DNA of 64,000 nucleotides from Rhodanobacter sp. B04 (GTDB lineage Bacteria; Pseudomonadota; Gammaproteobacteria; Xanthomonadales; Rhodanobacteraceae), in the NCBI RefSeq assembly GCF_002001125.1, contig NZ_MUNV01000006.1, forward strand, positions 390,352 to 454,351, read 5' to 3'. How positions within the stretch are numbered: the first letter of the stretch is position 1; each line of letters begins with the position of its first letter. A model generated the notes under the pieces. That model searched no databases, was not told the DNA's origin, and was given only the letters and a program-made list of their open reading frames with translations. This document shows, piece by piece, positions 53,458 through 61,130 of this stretch. The position numbers and the translations under genes were made by a program.

Positions 53458-55349
53458 ACAACGTTGCCACCGCGCCCTCGAATGTCACGCTCGACGATCA
53501 TGTAGAAGAGGATCTAGCTAGGTTCTTGAGCCTAGAGAAGCCCACGAGCTTCTTCCTATTCGCTGGCGCCGGCTCAGGCAAAACGCGCTCACTTGTGAAC
53601 GCACTGAACTATATAGCCAAGACCTACCGCGATACTCTCCGCCTACGCGGGCGGCAGGTCGCCGTTATCACCTACACCAATGCGGCATGCGACGAGATTA
53701 CGCGGCGCACTGAGTACGATCCGCTGTTCGTGGTGAGCACCATTCACAGCTTTGCTTGGTCGCAGATACAAGGGTTCAATGCGGACATCCGCGCCTGGCT
53801 AAAAGACAACCTTCAGCGCGAGATCGCCGACCTTCAATTCGAAGAGGAGAAGGGTAGGGCAGGCACCAAGGCATCGGTCGCCCGCCAGGCCCAGATCGAG
53901 TCCAAGCAGCGCCGGTTAGACCGGCTTGCCGGCATTAAGACCTTCACCTACAACCCCAGTGGTGACAACCGAGAGCGCAACGCGCTGAACCATAGCGAAG
54001 TCATCAAGATATTCTCGGCGTTCCTGCTCGGGAAGCCGCTCATGCAGCGCATCTTCGTGGAGAAGTTCCCATTTTTGTTGATCGATGAAAGTCAGGACAC
54101 AAGCCGCGCGCTCATTGACGCGCTGCTCGTGGTGCAGAAGGCGCATGCCGAGCGTTTTTGCCTGGGCCTCATCGGCGACACAATGCAACGCATCTACCCG
54201 GACGGCAAAGAGCGTATCGAACGCGAGATACCACAGAGCTGGGCGACGCCAGAAAAAAAGCTAAACCATCGTTGCCCCCAACGCGTTGTCCGGCTCATCA
54301 ATCAAATTCGCGGCAGCGTCGACAATCACAAACAGGAATCACGTGATGATCGGCCGGAAGGCTGGGCGCGGCTCTTTGTGTTTCCGGTCGATGCGCCGGA
54401 CAAGCCTGCCCTGGAGCAAAGAGCCCGCGACTACATGGCGAGGCTGACTGGCGATCAGGATTGGATTGACGCCGACAAATGCAAAATCTTGACGCTGGAG
54501 CATCACATGGCGGCCCGACGGATGGGCTTCCTGCAGATGTTCGAGGCGCTGGCTTCAGTGGATGATTACCGGACGAGCTTTCTCGACGGCAGCTTTGCAC
54601 CAGCGCGGTTTTTTACCCACTACATCCTGCCGCTCGTCACGGCACAGAAGAAAGGCGATAAATTCGCGGCGACTAAGGTGGTACGGGAAAGCTCCCCGCT
54701 GCTCAGCAAGGAAACCTTGAAGGGAAATGACAAGCCCATAGCTCAACTTCGCAACGCCCAAGCCGGCATTGACAGCCTGATGGCTCTCTGGGCCAATGGC
54801 GATCCCACTTGTGCCGCAATCGCCGCGAACATCGTTGACTCCAATCTCTTCTCGATCCCTGACAATCTCAAAGCCGCCTTGGCCGCTAAGCGGGCCGCGC
54901 CAGCAGACACACTCGACGATGAAGAGGCCGATCCTGTCAGCGAACAGATCGCGGCTCTCATTGCCTTTCTCGACTGCCCGTTCTCTGAAATCGCGCCTTA
55001 TGCTGCCTATGTTGCTCACGAGGCACCGTTCGACACTCATCAGGGGGTGAAAGGCTTGGAGTTCGAACGCGTTATGGTTCTCATGGACGACGGGGAGGCC
55101 CGAGGCTTTCTGTTTGGATACGACAAGTTGTTAGGTGCCAAAGCCCCGACCGCAGCTGATATCAAGAACGCTCAAGAAGGCAAGGAAACGTCTCTCGACC
55201 GCACGCGACGCTTGTTTTATGTGACTTGCAGTCGCGCTCGATCTAGCTTGGCGCTCTTGGCCTATTCTTCAGATCCCGCCGCAGTTCGTGCGCACGTCGT
55301 CGCAAACAGATGGTTTGAGGAAGACGAGGTTGTATCCGACTTTCCTTAG
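53454..55349 (+). CDS. UvrD/Rep-family helicase (GajB-like)
   Basis: A 631-residue superfamily 1 helicase. Motif I AGAGSGKT is at 37-44, motif Ia around QVAVITYTNAACDEI, motif II DESQ at 211-214 (LLIDESQDTSRAL), motif III in GLIGDTMQRIYPDG, and motifs V-VI in DTHQGVKGLEFERVMVLMDD and TRRLFYVTCSRARSSL. It lacks the RecB-like nuclease domain. It is coupled to the OLD-family nuclease gene by a four-base overlap. In Gabija the helicase partner regulates or assists the nuclease during phage infection; the same role is inferred here. Confidence 0.92.
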   Translation: MNNVATAPSNVTLDDHVEEDLARFLSLEKPTSFFLFAGAGSGKTRSLVNALNYIAKTYRDTLRLRGRQVAVITYTNAACDEITRRTEYDPLFVVSTIHSFAWSQIQGFNADIRAWLKDNLQREIADLQFEEEKGRAGTKASVARQAQIESKQRRLDRLAGIKTFTYNPSGDNRERNALNHSEVIKIFSAFLLGKPLMQRIFVEKFPFLLIDESQDTSRALIDALLVVQKAHAERFCLGLIGDTMQRIYPDGKERIEREIPQSWATPEKKLNHRCPQRVVRLINQIRGSVDNHKQESRDDRPEGWARLFVFPVDAPDKPALEQRARDYMARLTGDQDWIDADKCKILTLEHHMAARRMGFLQMFEALASVDDYRTSFLDGSFAPARFFTHYILPLVTAQKKGDKFAATKVVRESSPLLSKETLKGNDKPIAQLRNAQAGIDSLMALWANGDPTCAAIAANIVDSNLFSIPDNLKAALAAKRAAPADTLDDEEADPVSEQIAALIAFLDCPFSEIAPYAAYVAHEAPFDTHQGVKGLEFERVMVLMDDGEARGFLFGYDKLLGAKAPTAADIKNAQEGKETSLDRTRRLFYVTCSRARSSLALLAYSSDPAAVRAHVVANRWFEEDEVVSDFP

Positions 55350-55478
55350 GCGCGCTGCCCGCAATTGCTGGCTAAGCAAAACATGACTTCCAGCACTCAG
55401 CGTCGGCTTGCGCTGCGCCCGGCTGAATCTTGGTTCAAGTGATCGGTGGCACCGGGCCGGGCTAAACATCACTTTGCT

Positions 55479-56483
55479 CTACGTCCGAGGGCTCGCGGAA
55501 ACACGTTGTAGAGGTAGTTGATGTTCGTAATACGGCCGCACACGTCGGTCGAGGATCGCATACAAGCTCGCGTAGTCATTCGGGTTTGGATCGAGCCATA
55601 CATCAATGTCCTCTTCCTGAATTGGAACGGGACACCGGTCGTGGCCTGCCTCAACAACTTCTAAGGGCGGGTCATCGGTGATCGCGGCGAATGTATAGAA
55701 CCCCGGATCGTCACCGGCTGGTTCGACAAAGGTCCAAAGACAAGCCACGAAGAGGTTTTCACCGGTCGATGGCGTGAAAAGAATTTCCACGCTTTGCTCG
55801 CGCTCACCTGGTACCAGCGGTCGTTGCTGCAGATTGTGGAGATACACGCTTTCGTAGAATCGATCCACGATCATGATGCCGTGGTTGTAGCCGAACACCT
55901 TGCGCCACACGGTCGAAAGCTTGTCGCGCCGCGCGTTGTACGTGCCTGGTTTTTCGATCTCATCGGCTTCTGTCCATCCAGGCAGGCGACAGCGGTAGCG
56001 CATCGGGACGACCATACGACCGCCCGTTTCAGGATCACGAATCATCACCGGAGCAAAGTAGCCAGGCCAAATCCTATCGATGCCATCGGCCGGTGCTGGT
56101 AACGCCAAGTCTTCCAGCTTCTTCCTTCCAGCCTCGATCTTGTTGGTTGCGACGCGGCGATCGGTCTCGGCCTTTTTAGTCGGCTTGCTTGACGCGAGCT
56201 TGGCGTTGGCTTCGATGAGGCGGGCTTCTTGGAAGCCGATCTCGGACGCGATCAGGGCGATTGCCTCAGTTTCCGCTTCGCGCGCCATCTCGATCGTGCC
56301 GACGTCCAGCACGCCACTCGTGGCGTCGATCATGGCGCGGCGCATCGCCTTCGGGACCACCTTGACCCAGTTGCCTTTCTTCTTGGTCCATCCCGCGAGC
56401 TTGGTGAATTCCTTGATGGCGAGCTTTCCGCCAAAGCGCTCGTACTTTCTGAAGTCCGCCCAAATTTGCGCCGAATAGCACAT
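55479..56483 (-). CDS. SRAP-domain protein (YedK/HMCES family)
   Basis: A 334-residue member of the SOS response-associated peptidase family. After Met removal the N terminus is the catalytic Cys2 (MCYSAQI), followed by the landmarks RPYYEHQ-like C-terminal motif, NARRDKLSTVWRKVFGYNHGIMIVDRFYESV and SVEILFTPSTGENLFVACLWTF. YedK/HMCES crosslinks to abasic sites in single-stranded DNA and shields them. This copy is longer than E. coli YedK (222) because of an N-terminal helical region with IEAGRKKLEDLALP. AAGGATCAAAT precedes the ATG on the minus strand. A family member beside a mutasome and repair genes fits an SOS-themed cargo. Convergent with the helicase gene. Confidence 0.88.
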   Translation of the reverse strand: MCYSAQIWADFRKYERFGGKLAIKEFTKLAGWTKKKGNWVKVVPKAMRRAMIDATSGVLDVGTIEMAREAETEAIALIASEIGFQEARLIEANAKLASSKPTKKAETDRRVATNKIEAGRKKLEDLALPAPADGIDRIWPGYFAPVMIRDPETGGRMVVPMRYRCRLPGWTEADEIEKPGTYNARRDKLSTVWRKVFGYNHGIMIVDRFYESVYLHNLQQRPLVPGEREQSVEILFTPSTGENLFVACLWTFVEPAGDDPGFYTFAAITDDPPLEVVEAGHDRCPVPIQEEDIDVWLDPNPNDYASLYAILDRRVRPYYEHQLPLQRVSASPRT

Positions 56484-56863
56484 ATTTGATCCTTATCGAT
56501 GTGGCCGCGCTGTGCATGTTGTGTATTCCAACCCACGGTAGCAAAGGATCAACTCTCTGGGCAAAAAAGAGATGGGGACATACCGAAGAGCAGGTCATCG
56601 GCTTCCAGCGCGAGGCGGGGGCCGGCAGGCCGGTCATCCTCGATCATTCGTGTGATGCATTCGATCCGGTGCACGCATCCAATCGCGCTGCCGCGCGACA
56701 GGCCGATGGTTGGTGTCGGCGAGTTGGTCTTCCGCAGCACCACCTCAGCATTCAGCTTGGATTGAAAAAATCTTCAGCCACATATCACCCACGCGAGACG
56801 GGAAAGGCTCGTTCTCGCGTTTGGGCGCATCCGCCCTGAGGCGCCCGTCGAGAGGAAAGAAGC
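56484..56863. other. Intergenic region without a supported gene
   Basis: 380 bases between the divergent SRAP gene and the small-protein gene at 56864. A minus-strand frame (56549-56743, 64 codons, ending GMSPSLFCPES) and an overlapping plus-strand frame exist, but neither has a good ribosome site or a family match. The SRAP promoter must lie near the left side. A purine-rich AAAAAAGAGATGGGG is seen around 56562. Confidence 0.4.
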
Positions 56864-56968
56864 ATGATCACGCCGAAGAATGACACGCTCACGTGCGTGC
56901 TCGTTGTCGTGGCTACGCTGCTGCTGGGCTTCGCCCGCTGCCGCTGCAACACCACGAAAGCGCCCTGA
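56864..56968 (+). CDS. Small 34-residue membrane protein with hairpin downstream
   Basis: MITPKNDTLT leads into CVLVVVATLLLGFARCRC, a single hydrophobic helix with three cysteines, then NTTKAP and stop. AGAGGAAAGAAGC before the ATG is a strong ribosome site. The gene ends 22 bases before a perfect hairpin terminator. Its 3' end (AAAGCGCCCTGATCCA) is almost identical to that of the 34-residue ORF at 59972, which also ends KAP before a related hairpin. Function unknown; a toxin-like or regulatory mini-protein is possible but unsupported. Confidence 0.5.
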   Translation: MITPKNDTLTCVLVVVATLLLGFARCRCNTTKAP

Positions 56969-56990
56969 TCCAACCAACCTAAGCGACATA

Positions 56991-57027
56991 CGCCAAAGGC
57001 CCGGCTCGTCCGGGCCTTTGGCGTTTT
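56991..57027 (+). terminator. Hairpin terminator, copy 1 of leader module
   Basis: Perfect 14-bp stem (CGCCAAAGGCCCGG, loop CTCGT, CCGGGCCTTTGGCG) followed by TTTT. It ends 24 bases before the RadC-like start codon, so it sits in the leader of the next gene. Core GGCCCGG-N5-CCGGGCC recurs at 60100. Confidence 0.8.
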
Positions 57028-57051
57028 GCCGTCTATCAAGAGGAAACGAAC

Positions 57052-57537
57052 ATGCGTTTGGCTGAAACGATGGCCCACACCCGTAGCAAGCTCGGCGGCG
57101 AGATGACGGAGAAGGATGTGCTCGCCGCAGCCGAGATAATCTTGAAGAAGAGGCTCGAACGGCAGGGGAGCATTGCCAGTCCCACCGATGCTAACGAGTT
57201 CCTTCGCATCCGCCTGGGCGGCCTGCCGTATGAAGAATTCCACGTGCTATGGCTGGACAACCGCCATCGCATCATCGACTGCCAGAAACTTTTCAGCGGC
57301 ACCATCGACGGAGCCAGTATCTATCCCCGTGAGGTGGTGCGTGCCGCACTTAGCGTCAATGCCAGCGCAGCTATCCTTGCGCACAACCACCCCAGCGGCG
57401 TTGCAGAACCCAGTGCGGCGGACCGTGCTATCACCAACGAACTTCGTGACGCCTTGCGGTTGATCGGCGTGCGGATTCTGGACCACATCGTCGTCGGCGC
57501 TGAATGCGTCAGCATGGCAGGCAGAGGGTTGATGTGA
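57052..57537 (+). CDS. RadC-like JAB-domain protein
   Basis: A 161-residue RadC family protein lacking the N-terminal HhH domain of full RadC (about 225). The JAB metalloprotease-like motif is complete: H111 and H113 in AHNHPSG and D124 in SAADRAITNEL, with EFHVLWLDNRHRIIDC upstream. RadC-like proteins are common on islands and phages; their activity is unproven. The first eight codons (MRLAETMA) are 21/24 identical at the nucleotide level to the start of the DUF932 gene at 60161, as is the upstream hairpin leader, so this gene's front end looks acquired by recombination with that leader. Ribosome site AAGAGGAAACG. Confidence 0.88.
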   Translation: MRLAETMAHTRSKLGGEMTEKDVLAAAEIILKKRLERQGSIASPTDANEFLRIRLGGLPYEEFHVLWLDNRHRIIDCQKLFSGTIDGASIYPREVVRAALSVNASAAILAHNHPSGVAEPSAADRAITNELRDALRLIGVRILDHIVVGAECVSMAGRGLM

Positions 57538-57602
57538 CCGAGATTCGCGTCGGGACGTTAGGCAAGTGCGGATCGAGCAATCTGGGCGAAGCCAGGGCCG
57601 CA

Positions 57603-57953
57603 TCAACCCTTGCTCGATGAGCCTTTCTTCTGTCGGAGAGCGGCCAATTGGCTCGCTTGGGCAAGAACCTTTGCGCGCTCGCTCTTCGTGAGTTTGGCGA
57701 ACGCAAGGAGCAATTCAGCCTGATCGTCCTCTTCAGCGAAGAGGTACGCCAGAGGCACGTTCAGCGTCCGGGCGAGCGCCGCCGCAGTGACCATGTCGGC
57801 GCGATTCACTTCTTGCTCGTAGCGGTTGATTCGAACGCTGCCCTTCACCTTATCGCCCGACACAAGGCCTCCCAACGCGCGCTGCGACAGGCCGCTCAGG
57901 GCACGCGCTGCTTTCAAGCGTTTCGCAAAGGTGGCGGTGACGGACTCGGTCAA
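57603..57953 (-). CDS. XRE-family transcriptional regulator
   Basis: A 116-residue protein with an HTH of the Cro/C1 type: RLKAARALSGLSQRALGGLVSGDKVKGSVRINRYEQEVNRAD, followed by LARTLNVPLAYLFAEEDDQ, a short dimerisation tail with KLTKSERAKVLAQASQLAAL. The HTH contains an unusual insert (SGDKVKG). The start is a TTG at 57953; no in-frame ATG or GTG exists before an upstream stop. It may regulate the flanking genes through the palindrome at 58006. It is the only obvious repressor of phage type in the element. Confidence 0.85.
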   Translation of the reverse strand: MTESVTATFAKRLKAARALSGLSQRALGGLVSGDKVKGSVRINRYEQEVNRADMVTAAALARTLNVPLAYLFAEEDDQAELLLAFAKLTKSERAKVLAQASQLAALRQKKGSSSKG

Positions 57954-58143
57954 GCGAGGACAACGGTGGCTGAACCCTCATCAGCATGACCCATATACCT
58001 CTCGCGTAGTAGACACTACCGTAGCAGTATATAGCGACGTGTTCGAGCTGGCTCACGTTGGATTCGGCCCGGACGCGTCGAATGAAGTTGTTGGATAGGT
58101 CAGAACGCCTTGCGCGTCGAATGTGAACAGACAAGGAAGAAAA
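57954..58143. other. Intergenic region holding probable XRE promoter/operator
   Basis: About 190 bases upstream of the divergent XRE gene and the small ORF at 58144. It contains the palindrome at 58006-58019 and a TATATAGC/TATATGG AT-rich pair, suggesting promoters. Nothing else is recognised. Confidence 0.4.
58006..58019. promoter_or_regulatory. Candidate XRE operator
   Basis: GTAGT-AGAC-ACTAC, a perfect 5-bp inverted repeat with a 4-base spacer, followed at once by CGTAGCAGTATATAG. It sits 53 bases upstream of the XRE gene start and could be its binding site. Confidence 0.4.
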
Positions 58144-58248
58144 ATGACGCAGACAGTGGAGGTCCAGCAACCGATACAACGGAAGCCGCGCACGACCCGA
58201 GGGTCGGCGGCAATGAACAAAAAGCATGCGGCGGATTTCCGCCCATGA
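58144..58248 (+). CDS. Possible 34-residue basic protein
   Basis: MTQTVEVQQPIQRKPRTTRG continues SAAMNKKHAADFRP and stops, giving a short basic, disordered peptide with no membrane helix. The ribosome site ACAAGGAAG is convincing. It ends 25 bases before the lipoprotein start and may be co-transcribed with it. Same length as two other small ORFs here, but unrelated in sequence. Confidence 0.35.
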   Translation: MTQTVEVQQPIQRKPRTTRGSAAMNKKHAADFRP

Positions 58249-58273
58249 ACCAGGCTACCTCAGGGGGTACACC

Positions 58274-59869
58274 ATGAAAGGTTGCAAGAAATTTATCTTG
58301 TTGAGCGCTTGTGCTCTTCTCCTCGCCGCTTGTGGCAAAGAAGTTGTTGACTCACGACAGATCGACGTCAACGACGGGCTCGCCTACAAACACGGCCTCG
58401 ACGATCCCTATACCGGAATCGTCTCATTCAAAGGGTTCGATTCGATGCCAGAAGCCATAAAGAACTACTGGATCACGAACGAGAATTTTGGCTTGCAAGG
58501 ATGGCTTCAGGTCGCCGTGTCGGCTCAGGTTGACTGTGACGTCAGTTACACAAAGGGCCTTGCGAACGGTCCTGTTAAGTGCACAAATCCGAGTGGCGAT
58601 ACCTTACTGACAGCAGCGATTGCCGACGAAAGATTTGATGGTTCCTCGACGATTCGCAACCCGCTGACCGGAAAGCTCTTTGCCGAGCTGAACTGGAAGG
58701 CAGGTAACCGAGACGGCAAGCAACTCTATTACGCCGCCGATGGCGAGACAGTGATCGAGGAAGTGCACTACGCCAGTGGCCAAAAGGATGGCCGCGAAAT
58801 AGAGCGGAGCACGAGCGGCGACGTTCTTACGGACGGAATCTGGGGTCAAGGCAAGCCCGTAAGTGGCAAGATTCGAACAAAGACCGATCGAGACTTGACG
58901 GCCGTCGCAACCTTTGTCGACGGCACTCTGGATGGACCGGCAACGATTTATGGCTACAAAGATCAACCCCCCGCTGTTGGCTCATTCAAGAAGGGAATGA
59001 GAGACGGGCCTTGGACCGACAATCAAGCGTCCAGTGGGGGATGGAGAGGCGATATTTATCAAAATAACCAAGCTTTCAATTCCGTGTTTGGAACAGAAGG
59101 CTCTCTTACCGAAAAGGAAATCGTAAACGGGTTTGATCAGTGCAAGGTTTTTAAGTCTAACTGGGCGAACGGAGCATTACAGGGGCCACTTGAATGCACC
59201 GCTGGCAATGGCACGGTTGTTTTGTCCATGACAATGGATGGTTCCAAAATCGTTGGCAGTTTCTTGTATCACGATGTCATTACTGGCACGACCACTCACT
59301 TGATGCAATCCGATGGCAAATTGGTGCCAGCTGACCAAGTGGATACACCTGCGACATCGCCCGCGAACAATGTTGCCGCCGGAGCGACGACGACACAGGC
59401 GGCAGCCGCCACACCGCCCCTGCCCTCGGCCCCGCCGTCCACGGCCGCTCTTGCCGCGCCGGCGCAGAGTGCGGCCCCACCTGTAGTCACATCGGCATCA
59501 ACAAATGTGGGAACTACGGCCGAAGCCGTCCGCGCCGAAGTCGCTCAAACCTACCAGCCAGGCTTCGATTGTGCCAAGGCTCAGAGTCCGGCAGAACTCA
59601 CGATTTGCGCCGACCCGTTGTTAAGCGCTCTTGATTCCGATGTCGCTGCTCAGTACCACGCCCTGGCTCAACAGGCTGATCCTTCTCAGAAGGGGGACCT
59701 GCTCTCTTCACAACGTGAATATCTTGCCGCTCGAAATATTTGTAAGAGCGACCGTGCTTGCGTGGAACGCCAGACCCGTAGTCGCCTTCATGACTTACGT
59801 CAGCAAGCAGCGCGAACACCCGGAGTTCTGATTGCAACACTGAAAAGCGATCACGTGTCAGCGCCATGA
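58274..59869 (+). CDS. Lipoprotein with MORN-like repeats and LprI-type C terminus
   Basis: A 531-residue protein. The signal has a lipobox (ACALLLAACGKEV, Cys20), so it is an outer-membrane or periplasmic lipoprotein. Residues 60-370 contain YwqK/MORN-like repeats (for example GNRDGKQLYY, GQKDGREIE, GTLDGPATIYGYKD, GMRDGPWTD). A Thr/Ala/Pro-rich linker leads to an LprI-like domain: FDCAKAQSPAELTICADPLLSALD...ICKSDRACVERQ, with four cysteines. LprI-type domains inhibit lysozyme in some bacteria. The gene is AT-richer than its neighbours. It has GGGGGTACACC upstream of the ATG. Confidence 0.75.
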   Translation: MKGCKKFILLSACALLLAACGKEVVDSRQIDVNDGLAYKHGLDDPYTGIVSFKGFDSMPEAIKNYWITNENFGLQGWLQVAVSAQVDCDVSYTKGLANGPVKCTNPSGDTLLTAAIADERFDGSSTIRNPLTGKLFAELNWKAGNRDGKQLYYAADGETVIEEVHYASGQKDGREIERSTSGDVLTDGIWGQGKPVSGKIRTKTDRDLTAVATFVDGTLDGPATIYGYKDQPPAVGSFKKGMRDGPWTDNQASSGGWRGDIYQNNQAFNSVFGTEGSLTEKEIVNGFDQCKVFKSNWANGALQGPLECTAGNGTVVLSMTMDGSKIVGSFLYHDVITGTTTHLMQSDGKLVPADQVDTPATSPANNVAAGATTTQAAAATPPLPSAPPSTAALAAPAQSAAPPVVTSASTNVGTTAEAVRAEVAQTYQPGFDCAKAQSPAELTICADPLLSALDSDVAAQYHALAQQADPSQKGDLLSSQREYLAARNICKSDRACVERQTRSRLHDLRQQAARTPGVLIATLKSDHVSAP

Positions 59870-59971
59870 GGAAGCTTGTGCTTGGCCGTCACAGGGCGAG
59901 CAGCTTGGTGGTTGCTGGCACTCGATTCTTTTCCGGGCTTAGAAACTCCGGCTCTGTCGGTAGTCCGTGAC

Positions 59972-60076
59972 ATGAAAGGCAACGCAGACACGATCTACCG
60001 CGCCTTAGTGGTTGCCGCGGCTGTACTGGTGCGTATTGCGAGACGCACCAGTAGCGGCAGTCTGAAAGCTCCCTGA
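59972..60076 (+). CDS. Small 34-residue membrane protein, copy 2 of the leader module
   Basis: MKGNADTIYRALVVAAAVLV then RIARRTSSGSLKAP and stop: the same length as the ORF at 56864, a similar central hydrophobic helix and the same KAP ending, with the 3' nucleotides AAAGCTCCCTGATTCA 14/16 identical. The ribosome site here is poor, so expression is less certain; a longer frame starts with TTG at 59876. A perfect hairpin begins 23 bases after the stop. Confidence 0.4.
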   Translation: MKGNADTIYRALVVAAAVLVRIARRTSSGSLKAP

Positions 60077-60099
60077 TTCACTTCACTACTGGTTAGACA

Positions 60100-60134
60100 C
60101 ACAAGGCCCGGCATGTCCGGGCCTTGTGCGTTTT
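60100..60134 (+). terminator. Hairpin terminator, copy 2 of leader module
   Basis: 12-bp perfect stem (CACAAGGCCCGG, loop CATGT, CCGGGCCTTGTG) followed by CGTTTT. It ends 26 bases before the DUF932 start, the same place as copy 1 relative to the RadC-like gene. Confidence 0.8.
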
Positions 60135-60160
60135 CGCCCCCAACTTACGAGGATACGACA

Positions 60161-61117
60161 ATGCATCTGGTTGAAACGATGGCCTATGCCGGTGAGAAGC
60201 CGTGGCATGGTCTTGGTAACAAATTGGCCCCGCAGCAATCCATCGACACGTGGAAGCAGCAGGCAGGTATGGATTGGGAGATCAAGGCATCGGAGGTTCG
60301 CTACATCTCCGGCAACAACAATGTAGGCGTTATCAACGCCTTCCCGGAGCAGAAGGTGCTGTACCGCTCCGACACCAAGGCACCACTGGCAGTTGTCAGC
60401 AAGCGCTTCCAGGTCGTCCAGCCGGGCGAGATCCTGGAGTTCTATCGTGACCTGACTGCATGCAATGGCTTCGAACTGGAAACGGCGGGTGTGTTGCGTG
60501 AAGGGCGTAAGTTCTGGGCATTGGCGCGCACCGGCCAGAGCAGCACGCTGAAGGGCCGGGACAAGGTCGATGGCTACCTGCTGCTGGCGACGGCCTGCGA
60601 CGGCACGCTGGCGACCACGGCGCAATTCACCAGCGTCCGCGTGGTCTGCAACAACACATTGCAGATTGCGTTGGGCCAAGCCAACGGTGCGATTAAGGTG
60701 CCGCATCGCAGTGCGTTCGATCCCAATGCAGTCAAGCGCCAATTGGGCATTACCGTCTCGTCCTGGGACGGCTTCGTCGCCCGTATGAAGGCGTTGGTTG
60801 AGCGGCCGGTTGATCCCGATACGGTCGAAGGCTTATTGCGTCGGGTGCTCACCTACGCGGCTCCAGAGGGCAAGGCCGTTGTTGTCAACGAGCAAGCGCT
60901 TGCCACCGTCCGCTCACTGTACGAAGGCGGCGGTCGCGGTGCGTTGATGGCATCCAGCCGGGGTACGGCGTGGGGTGTGCTCAACAGCGTCACCGAGTTT
61001 GTGGATCACCACCGGCGCGCGCGCAGCAACGATCACCGCCGTGATGCCGCGTGGTTCGGCCAGGGCGCACAGATCAAGCAGCGTGCCTGGGACGAAGCCA
61101 TGAAGCTGGTTGCCTGA
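60161..61117 (+). CDS. DUF932 phage/plasmid-like protein
   Basis: A 318-residue DUF932 (TIGR03299-like) protein. Start MHLVETMAYAGEKPWHGLGN is the conserved family beginning, followed by FQVVQPGEILEFYRDL, a basic middle (LREGRKFWALARTGQ) and TRVVCNNTLQIALGQ-like C-terminal blocks (VCNNTLQIAL here). These proteins are encoded near phage and ICE recombination genes; the function is unknown. ATG 60161 with ACGAGGATACG upstream. The first eight codons are shared with the RadC-like gene. It heads a block with the next three genes. Confidence 0.85.
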   Translation: MHLVETMAYAGEKPWHGLGNKLAPQQSIDTWKQQAGMDWEIKASEVRYISGNNNVGVINAFPEQKVLYRSDTKAPLAVVSKRFQVVQPGEILEFYRDLTACNGFELETAGVLREGRKFWALARTGQSSTLKGRDKVDGYLLLATACDGTLATTAQFTSVRVVCNNTLQIALGQANGAIKVPHRSAFDPNAVKRQLGITVSSWDGFVARMKALVERPVDPDTVEGLLRRVLTYAAPEGKAVVVNEQALATVRSLYEGGGRGALMASSRGTAWGVLNSVTEFVDHHRRARSNDHRRDAAWFGQGAQIKQRAWDEAMKLVA

Positions 61118-61130
61118 CGGGAGGCATGTC

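Noticed and set aside
56549..56743. 64-codon minus-strand frame upstream of the SRAP gene
   Set aside because: No ribosome site, no family resemblance, and an overlapping plus frame of similar quality; left as unsupported.
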